From Sesamum alatum (Eukaryota > Streptophyta > Magnoliopsida > Lamiales > Pedaliaceae), in contig JACGWO010000005.1 of assembly GCA_034509735.1 (NCBI GenBank), forward strand, positions 31,216,479 through 31,280,478: 64,000 bases of DNA. Reading direction: 5' to 3'. Positions 55,002-64,000 of the stretch are shown here, piece after piece; positions within the stretch are counted from its first letter, which is position 1, and every line of letters starts with the position of its first letter. Position numbers and translations under genes: made by a program. The notes under the pieces were generated by a model, which searched no databases, was not told where the DNA came from, and saw only the letters and a program-made list of their open reading frames with translations.

Positions 55002-58000
55002 TGGTTTCGGGTTCGGGTTAGGGGGGTTTCTTTGTTTTCGTAATAATTTTCACCAGTGTCCAGAAGACAAACGACTCGGAAGAGAGCCGACCAACAATAG
55101 TTGAATTTGGGTTTTTCTCAGTTTTCTAATTGCCCCCCATTTCCCCAAATTTTTATCCTTATTAATTATTCTACTTATACCTAAAAAAAAATCAAAAAAA
55201 TACATATTTTTAAGGGAAAAATAAAGAGTTTTTTTGTTCTTTTTTCTTGAGAGCGAAATTACAACTGTAACCATTTATAAACTAATCCTTATATAAAGAG
55301 GTTATGTTTGTAAGGTCTCCTTTTACTTTTAATTATTCGGTTATATAAGCAGTCCAATACACTCATGTAAGGTGTTTACTTTATATTATAAAAATTCGTT
55401 TATAACTCAAGAGTTCGGTACTAATTACTGTTTGGATCATGTGGGTTGAGCTATTCAACAAACAGCCTAAATACAAATAGAATAATCAACATACGATATT
55501 TTTTTATTATGACATTCAAATAAGTTAAATCATAAAATAACGGAGCCTAAATATTAACAAATATATTTTATTATACGATGTTCGTGCTTAATAAATGTTA
55601 CAGAGTGTTATTATAATTAAAAGAATACGTTGTTTTTGCATGATGGAAATAAATTATAAATTTTTTAACTAAAACTCACACGCAGTATATATTTGACGAT
55701 ACCTGAATTCAAACTCAAAACCTTGATCAGAAGGCTGAGATCTCACCTAACTATCTGTACCTTTTGGTTATTAAGTGTTGGAAATATAAGTGGATTTGGT
55801 TTCGATGGCTAGTTCTATTTATTTTGTTTGTGTGTAATATTCAGTAGATTTTACACCGCGAGTTATATGACTTTATTATATGTTATATTATATATTATAG
55901 CAACAAAATGTTTTAGATCTACGCAATAAAATTTGTTGATAAATCAATTTGACTTACACAACATGCAACATGCTTTTTCCTTTATGTATTCTTGCTCTAG
56001 TTCTTTTGTCTAATTATAAGTACAATGCAAGGATAATACAAAGATATTATTTACATAAAGTTTTTTTTTATTTTCTCTTATTAAACAATGTTATGTATTT
56101 CATTTTTTGTTAATTCGATATTGATTTATTCGAATATTTATCGTCCACTGTACAACATGCCTTCATTGTTACATAAATGTAGCGCAACCCAAAAGTATTA
56201 AAATTGATTGTATTTTTCAAAATAATAGAAAGACGTTTTCAAAAGTAACATAAAACATAAAAGGGATACATGTTAGGTGTCTGAGTATGCACGAAGAATT
56301 ACAGATTTTACTTTTTTTGAAAAATAAATTTGTATTTTATATTTTTAAAACAAATGTATATTCAAAATCAATGTATCCATTTTATTTTATTTTTATAATT
56401 TTTGTTTTAAGGAGTTGTGTAGATCTTGACGAAGAAAACTATAGATCGTTCCTAAATTGTCATTTTTTTTTATTGGAGTGTATCTTCGCAATCTTTATGA
56501 ATAATTGGACATGAAAAAATAAGTTTATCATGAACAAATTATCCATCAATTTTAAGTTGCCTTTTGTGATTAATTTATACTTTTCATGTCTATAATAAAA
56601 TTTTAACTAATCATTACTTTCGACATCGTTGTAGGACACGAGGACCAGGTTTTACTAAAACTTCATTTAAATTTTAGACTCAATTATATACATATCAATA
56701 ATAAAAAATACTTACGCGAGGTGGGACCATCACTTAAAAATGTAACATTCAACAAGACACAAAAAAAACTATCGTGAACAAAATGTAAGGACATGTCTGT
56801 AAATCGAAGTTTCCTAATTTGTTATGTGGTACAAAATAAAGTTGAGGCAAGCACATCACGATAAAAGAAAAAAATTCTTTGTTTTTGTTTTAAATGTTGT
56901 ATCATAATGGAAATATTAGGTGCACGAGTGTGTAACAAGTAGCATTAATTACTAAATTGATGATATAGTAACAAATGCGTAAATATTCAATATCTACAAA
57001 TCCATGCTATCAATTAAGTAAGAAACTTAAGAAAAATTAACTTGGCATGCATTACGTAAATGTACGAAAGCGTCTTCTTAACTTTACTTATATATATCTC
57101 ACAGGTTTATAGTTGTAATTTTATTTAAAAAACAACAACTATAACATCTGATTAGTATTGATTTCCCCATGAACAATATATTTGAGGTATCATGACTTTA
57201 GAATTTAGTTGTCCTTAATAAAATAACTAAAAACTACATTTGAATTGACATATTTTGATTTGATGGAACGATATAGAAAAAAGGATTATAAATGACTTAC
57301 TATGAATATGAATTTAAAAATTCATCAATATTTAACAAAAAATACTTTAAAATTAGAATTAAAGTATTTTAAATCCTTAAAATTTAAAATTAGCCAAGCA
57401 GGTCGAAATTATTTATGTTTAGGTATTTGAAATCCATAAATTTAATTAAGAATGATTATAAACATTATATGGGTTATTGCAAGAATGCGTAAGATTTATG
57501 ATTGGATTATAAATCTACTTATAATATGTTTTTATTATAAGAGCTAGTTATTAGATATATAGTTAAGAATGACATTAACTATTAAATAATTATAATAGCA
57601 AAGTAAGCATAATTCAAATTCTATAGCTGAAGAAATTTAGATTAATTACTTTAATATTAGCTATAAAAATAGATTTAAAATAATTTCATGTATAATTTCC
57701 ACAATACATTTAAAGGAAAATTAGAAGTCACATTTCTTAAAATAGGAGGAAAATATATATTTTCATAATTAAGGGGCAAAATGACAAAATAGATATAATT
57801 TTGGGGGGTTGAGTGGAAATTTAGAAAAAAAGGGAAAAGAATCACCCCCTTATTTGTCTTACTGTCCGTTGAGGAAAAAATATGCAAGGAAATATAACTT
57901 TTATGAATTAATATAATTTAGATTTAGTCCCACAAGAAAACGATAAATATCTTTCTCACTTAGCCCTATATATATGCCTCCTGGTATTATTTGCCCTCCG

Positions 58001-58077
58001 CGCAAGCTAAGAAACACGCACAACACACAGTAGAGCGATTTCTCCCGATCTTTCTCGCACCGAAGCTATTGACAACC
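55002..58077. promoter_or_regulatory. Divergent intergenic region between ELL-like and UBP6-like genes
   Basis: About 3.1 kb of mostly AT-rich DNA. The ELL gene leader lies just right of 55001. A tatatatat element at 57967-57975, about 105 bases before ATG 58078, is a plausible TATA box for the UBP gene, followed by a short leader with caacacacag. At about 55690-55770 is a stretch (attcaaactcaaaaccttga, then tgagatctcacctaacta) reminiscent of old repeat DNA. No gene found. Confidence 0.55.
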
Positions 58078-61000
58078 ATGTTGACAGGTCTGATATGCGT
58101 GCTTTTATCCTTTGCATTCGTTCAGTTTAATGGAATTTGATTTATACATTTGAAGAAGATTTTCGCCGGCATGTTTCCGTGTTGTGGTTGAGATGCTACA
58201 CTTTTGTCGTCAGTGGTAAAGCATGATTTGTGTAATTTTTAGGTTTAACTGTGGCGCTGCTTTGATTTTATAACTATGGTGAAGATGTGGTGGTCTAATT
58301 AATTCCGGCCTGATAAGCGAGGGAAGATTTGCTCTTTAAATTTCCAGGCGCTTACTATTTTAATTATGTGGAAGTTGCTCAAAGGTTTGTGCTGATTTGG
58401 AGGGAAAGAGGGTGAATTTTTGTACAACTTGTAGAGTGTGCACATTTTGTCTGGGGCTGAAGTGTGGAGATGTTTTGTTTACGATATTTGGAAGAATCCG
58501 GATAATACAGTTTGGTATGAAATGGTTTAGAAAAGACAAAAATTTGTAAGAAAGAATTGAATGTTAAATTGAAGGATGAGCTGAATGCATGTGTTGTGGA
58601 CTTAGATCACAGTACTATATCATACTTCATTTCGTAATTGAGGGGAAGTGATGGAAACCCTTATCTGCTAGCAAAATCTAATGAGATATCATAATCAAAA
58701 GAAGGTAATGTTTAGGAAGAGTAGAGACGGAGAAGGTAGGTGAGGATTTGTCAAACTAAGCATAAAACTTATTAGATAACCATGTTCTATAATAGTTAGG
58801 AATTCTCGCGTTTTAACATGATAAACTAATCATTGCATTATCACACAACATATGACTTTATGGGTTTCCATTATCTTTTACTTCATTTGTTAACCATGTT
58901 GGAACGTTACAAGTCCGATTTACTAAAGGCAATTATTCTGATGATTCTAACAGTAAGCGTAAAGTGGCAAAAGGAGTTGTTCTCCAATGTGGAAATAGAC
59001 ACTACCCAGTCCCCGTATGTTTTCAAGTGCCAGCTGTACGACCTAACCGGAGTTCCTCCTGAAAGACAAAAGATTATGGTCAAAGGTGGTTTGTTGAAGG
59101 TATAGAAACAATTCTCTATAATGTGTAAGCAATATGCTCAATATGCGTAAGTTTTGACCCTCAACAAATAAAGCACCTGCTTTATTCATTTGTAGCAACA
59201 ATAGTTCAATTTTTCTATACAGTTGGAGTTGATTAAATTTAATGATGCAATATTGTTTGACCATATAGGATGACGCAGACTGGTCAAAAGTTGGAGTGAA
59301 GGAGGTACAAGATTTTCGTAATCCGATGAGACTCGTCGTATTACTATAATAGAACCTGTTCCTAATTATTATATGTTTCTTTTTTTGATTCAGGGCCAGA
59401 AATTAATGATGATGGGAACTGCAGATGAGATTGTAAAGGCCCCAGAAAAGGGCCCACTTTTCGCAGAAGACATGCCAGAAGAAGAACAAGTGGTTGCTGT
59501 TGTGAGTTTCATCATATTTCTGTGATTCTACGAAAAGTTCCCAGCACAAGACCCGTTCTTTAACATTTACACATGTTAAAATATCTCGCTGCTAAAAGTT
59601 TCCAAATTACCAAGATATGATGGGTTGAATCTGGAAATATGGAAATAAGCTACTGTTGAATCTTTCACTAATACTGAATGCACTGATATCTTTTTTTGCT
59701 AAAATATCATAAGTAGGTCTAGAAGAAAATTACTTTTGTGTATTGCTTCTCCTTTTCTGCATCTGTTGGCATTATTTGGGAGATTATGCAGGTTAAATAT
59801 TGAATCTTCTTTTAGCTTATGTATTGAATGTTTGTTCTAACATTCTAGGAATGGTGAATATGTTAAAGGAGTTCAGGGTCCGTCAAAGTTCAAGGAGATC
59901 TTAGCATAGATTAGTCTGTTTCTGATTGTTATTTGCAACACATTTCTGTATGTTGTTTGTTTTGACACTTGGATCTGCTTTTGTAGATTTACGGTGTTGG
60001 TTTCATGTGGATCTGATTTTATTTTATTTATTTCTGTTTGCAACAGGGACATTCTGCTGGTTTAATAAATCTAGGGAACACTTGTTATATGAACTCCACG
60101 GTACAATGTTTGCATTCAGTTCCAGAGTTGAAATCTGCCTTGATAAAGTGAGTTGTCTCTGTCTCAGGAGGAAGCTTGCCTTAAAAGCTTCATTGTGCTA
60201 CTGTAGTCTTCATTAGTAAGATTTCTTGTTTGGTTGTTGTGTTGCTTTTAGGTACCCTCCTCCGGTGAGAAGCAGTGCTGTGGATCAGTCATCTCACTCA
60301 TTGACAGTTGCAACACGAGAATTATTTAATGATCTTGATAAAAATGTCAAGCCAGTGGCACCAATGCGATTTTTGACGGTATGCATACTTGCTTTAGTTT
60401 ATTTTCTTAATTTTTTTGGTTACATTTACTTGGAAATACATGGAATTGTGGGAGGTCAATGAACAGCAGGTGGTTTTGGAGTTCTTTCCTACATGTATGG
60501 AATTTATACACATTAACATGAAGTGATTTTGGATTGTCGGCTCCTATTTTGTATAAAATTTATTATGTTTAGAGGTCATTCTAAATGTGCCTGGATCTTA
60601 GTAATTGGTTGCTTATATATCGGATGCAAGACTGTTCATCCTCCATTGTCTATTCACATAGTAATTTTAGAAATAGTAGAACTCTAACTGAATATTAATG
60701 TGAAATAAGAAAGTGACCAACTGGGTGATTGTGATCAGGGGTGTTTTCCTCCATCCTTATTTTCTTGGTGATAGAGGTATCTGGAGTTTCACAACTTAAT
60801 CACTGTCGTTCTTCATATAAAGATGTCGAGAAAGAGAAATATTACTTTATCCTACACCTAGTTAGCTGGCATTGAAGTTAGAGAATGTGTCTGGAGTGTA
60901 AGACTCTAAGATATTCTTGCAATACGTGCAAACTTTGCTCTGCTGCTTCACTTTCTTGTCCGTACAATAGGACAGCCGGCTAATTCATATTGTTTCGCCC

Positions 61001-64000
61001 TATCAATTTTCGGCACAATGTTCTGTGATTTCCCAATCGTCTTAAGCAAGCATCATGAAATGCACTTCTGCTGACTCCTTATATCATTTTTCAGGCATTG
61101 CGGAGTAAGTATCCTCAATTTGCTCAGCTTCACAATGGAATCTATATGCAACAGGTATGTAAATGTGCTAAAGCTCACTTTTTAAAATTTTCAGTTATGA
61201 GTCTTCTCATGTTGGATTTTTTTTATTATCAGGATGCTGAAGAGTGCTGGACACAACTTCTATTTACCCTATCATTGTCTCTCAAGCCCCGAGTTCCAGG
61301 TAGCACACCTGTCTTGTAAGAGTGAAACAGTACTTCTGGATGCAACTTTGTTGAAGCATCTGATAACTATATAGCCCATCTTAGTGTTACTTTCTGTTCC
61401 TATTTCGTGTCAACTATTGGCTGTCTTCTTTTCAGAATATTTATTTTCTTATTTTTTTTGTCTTTTGATTAGTTTTGTTGTTATATCTTGTCGTTGCCAG
61501 TAAGTTCTTATTAGCATTGTATAACCAGAATGCACTATATTTTATGTTTCTTTGCAGTGAAGATGCTGATACCGTAAAGAGGCTTTTCGGTATTGACCTT
61601 GTTAGCAGGTATCCTGTCACTAAGTTTCTTTATTGCTCTCAGTGAACAAGGTTTTGGCTCACATGTGTTTTAATGTTGCTGAAATATTTTGAAGTTATGT
61701 TTATGTAAGTCTGTTATAATTATTGTTTGCCAACTGTATGATGTTGATTATAATGTTCTCAGAGATGCCTTTAATGCCGTGTTGGGTAGATTATCTATAA
61801 TGCCTTTTCCATGTTTGTCCGCTTAGAAAGCTCCTTAACTTAGCCTTTTGTTTCCCTTGCTATGCTCTCTACTTGGCATCTTGACAGGAAGAATAGCTTG
61901 AAGAATTATCTTAATAGAATTCCTGGAAATAGGGCAATTAAGAGAAGACACCACCTGGAAGTAGGGCAATTAAGAGAAGACACACGCAGTGAAGTCCAGA
62001 ACCTCAAGAGAAAATTATAGTTGATGAATCCAGTATAAATACTATCTCCATAATAAATAGTGTATTAAAGGAACATTCGACATAACATCCATCCGAGGAC
62101 TCTTCAGTTTCAAAACCCTAATGTAACTGGAATATCACCAATCCATAGCATCTTGCAGTTGTCTGGCCATCATTTTATTTATTATTAGTTGTCAAATAGT
62201 AGAGATCTTTTTAGTTCTCATCCAGAAAGTGGCAGTTTTGTAAGCCCTCATCCTATATTTTTCCTGGAAACTGTTGTAATTTTTTCTGCACAAGTCACCT
62301 TAACCTTCAGAAACAGAATTGAAATGAAAGAAGTCGCACCTAGATGCATAATGATAGCAAAGACTTTCAAATCTCTTGGAACTGTTTTGACATTAAGACT
62401 CAACTGCATCCTTACCAACCAAATATAACATTTAGTGACTAAATCATCTTTCTCAGTTTGGTACTTCGTAAGATAAACCGACCAAATTTACTTCCAGTTA
62501 AGGGGAAATTAAGACCATAGGATCCTGAGGCACAAATCTGCAATAATGTGTTAAGCTACTTTTCTTTAACATTCAAAACTTGTAATTTGCTAAGGACTGT
62601 GTGTGTACTGCTTCCAACCCACTTCTGGTGATGGGGACTGAAAATATATTTAGTGAATAAATTCATAACAGCTGTTTGTTTACCTATTATCATCGTTACT
62701 GATTTGTGGCTAGGGTCCACTGTGCTGAAAGTGGCGAAGAAAGTACAGAAACTGAGTCAGTTTATTCACTTAAATGCCATATTTCGCAAGAGGTCAACCA
62801 TCTTCATGAAGGTTTAAAACGTGTAAGTTTGATATGGTGGTCTTTCTCATTATGTTCCAGTATTGTAGTGCTTATGTCCTGATTGTCACTTATTCTTCAT
62901 ATTTTCCCCCTTTTCTGCTCGGAGCATGCTGTGCACTGCAAACGCCTTTTCCAAGATACCATATTTGCCTAAAACTCAACTTGATTGTTATGTTATAAAA
63001 ATACTCTCTATCGGTCCTAGAGGAAGTTTATCTGTCACATGGTTTCTTAATTGTCGTTGTAGTGATGACCCGATGTGGTGAGGTGATGGTTTATTGTAGA
63101 AGAGAATGTGAGCTGGACATTTTGAGTGCAAGAGCCGGTTGAATGTGTACACTTGTAGACGTGTATGCACTTTGCAAATGAAAGGCTTGCTTATGATAAT
63201 CTCAATATAACTCTAATGGACTTCTCGGAATTTGGAAACTGGCTCTAAAATGAGCAAATGCCAATTGACATTGCTTCACTCCTTTGCCTGCATGAGAGTG
63301 CTACTGGTAGTTATATTTTTACAGTTTGTGAAAATTTGGATTTAATATGTTAGAGATGACTTGCTCTATCTAAATTGTCATGCTTGGGTTTTGACAATGG
63401 CGATGTGGACGGTTCTATATTTGTTGTTGAATCTGTGATAATCGTTAACCATTTAGAGGTCATTGTTGAGAGTGAAACTTGCTGAGATAACTGATATCCA
63501 AGTCTGGTTTACGTAAGATGACATGTCTTTGGTAATAATCTTTAGATACTAGGCTTTGAGAGGGCTACATGCAACATATTTCCGTCTACTTTATTGAAGA
63601 TACCTCGTCATATCTTGTGAAGGATGTTATCATGTAATTCTTTTTTGGCTTGTTTGCCTGTCCAGGGTCTCAAATCAGAGTTGGAGAAGTCCTCACCTTC
63701 TTTGGGACGTAGTGCTATTTACACAAAAGATTCTCGCATAAATGACTTACCAAGGTATAATGGACTTACTAAGCTCGTTTACACTTTCTGTTCGATTTCT
63801 GTGCTCCCTGTCCGAGTTGTTTATGTGCAAATTTTTTCCTCTTGGTCTTGATGAAACTTGAAAGGCATTACTTTCATTCCCATAATTTTTGGGTCGGGCA
63901 ATCGACTGATCTTTATGCTCGGATTGCAGATACTTGACTATTCAATTTGTACGTTTTTTCTGGAAAAGAGAAACAAATCAGAAGGCCAAAATTCTGCGGG
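58078..64000 (+). CDS. UBP6: Ubiquitin-specific protease UBP6/7 type (5' part, cut by window end)
   Basis: Exons: 58078-58087, 58954-59099, 59269-59304, 59394-59501, 60047-60147, 60252-60378, 61095-61154, 61233-61315, 61558-61608, 62714-62822, 63666-63754, and 63930 to the edge. The first exon codes only MLT plus one base. An N-terminal ubiquitin-like domain (about 1-75; VKWQKELFSNVEID, GVPPERQKIMVKGGLLK) precedes the catalytic domain. The Cys box GLINLGNTCYMNS places the nucleophile at Cys113, and QQDAEECW follows. The His box lies beyond the window. UBP6/USP14 proteins trim ubiquitin at the 26S proteasome, binding through the UBL domain. Exon 8 must use the donor TT|GTAAGAG at 61315/61316, because the earlier GTAGCA breaks the frame of the next exon. 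Confidence 0.95.
61897..61990. repeat. Short direct repeat in UBP6-like intron 9
   Basis: The phrase ggaaatagggcaattaagag (about 61926) recurs as ggaagtagggcaattaagag about 32 bases later. It is a local tandem duplication inside an intron. Confidence 0.85.

Noticed and set aside
61300..61320. UBP6-like C-terminal read-through GSTPVL stop as a real protein end
   Set aside because: It is an intron read-through; splicing at 61315 restores the conserved frame.

Overview
This is nuclear DNA from a flowering plant, almost certainly a eudicot. It has AT-rich intergenic space, short GT-AG introns, plant-specific gene families and many small inverted-repeat transposons. I joined exons by hand from splice-site consensus, reading phase and family resemblance. 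Eleven genes are recognisable, one more is a small unknown, and one degraded transposon-type gene is present. Two genes run off the ends. There is no sign of bacterial, organellar or viral sequence.

Layout. 1-1202 (-): 5' part of an IAR3/ILR1-like IAA-amino acid hydrolase. 3145-7526 (-): RWDD1/DFRP2-type RWD protein. 8791-12539 (+): PWWP protein. 12981-13260: 48-base minisatellite. 15349-16708 (+): ribosomal protein eL28. 17789-18076 (+): unknown 95-aa protein. 18634-22861 (-): anoctamin-like TMEM16 protein. 23.3-29.9 kb: gene-poor block of nested inverted-repeat elements and a plant-mobile-domain pseudogene. 30061-30672 (+): intronless ESCRT-III CHMP1. 32208-38428 (-): glutamate-dehydrogenase-like protein with an N-terminal zinc-finger-like region. 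41697-43099 (-): type II uS8/S15a. 44508-55001 (-): large ELL/occludin-domain protein. 58078-64000 (+): UBP6/7-type ubiquitin-specific protease, cut by the window end.

These are mostly housekeeping genes (translation, transcription and chromatin, proteasome-linked deubiquitination, ESCRT, auxin conjugate hydrolysis) and do not form one pathway. What ties them together is ancestry. From memory, the hydrolase, PWWP, RWD, GDH-like and UBP6 genes resemble a cluster around Arabidopsis At1g51710-At1g51760, and anoctamin plus CHMP1 resemble At1g73020-At1g73030. The window may therefore preserve an ancestral order later split between duplicated regions.

The most interesting biology is the GDH-like protein. 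It keeps the fold signatures, but the catalytic lysine is a serine and the catalytic aspartate is a glutamate, and it carries a C2H2-like N-terminal region. That points to a conserved pseudoenzyme or a protein with a new role. The 23-30 kb block gives a clear view of layered Mutator-like or MITE insertions, one with an 11-base target-site duplication.
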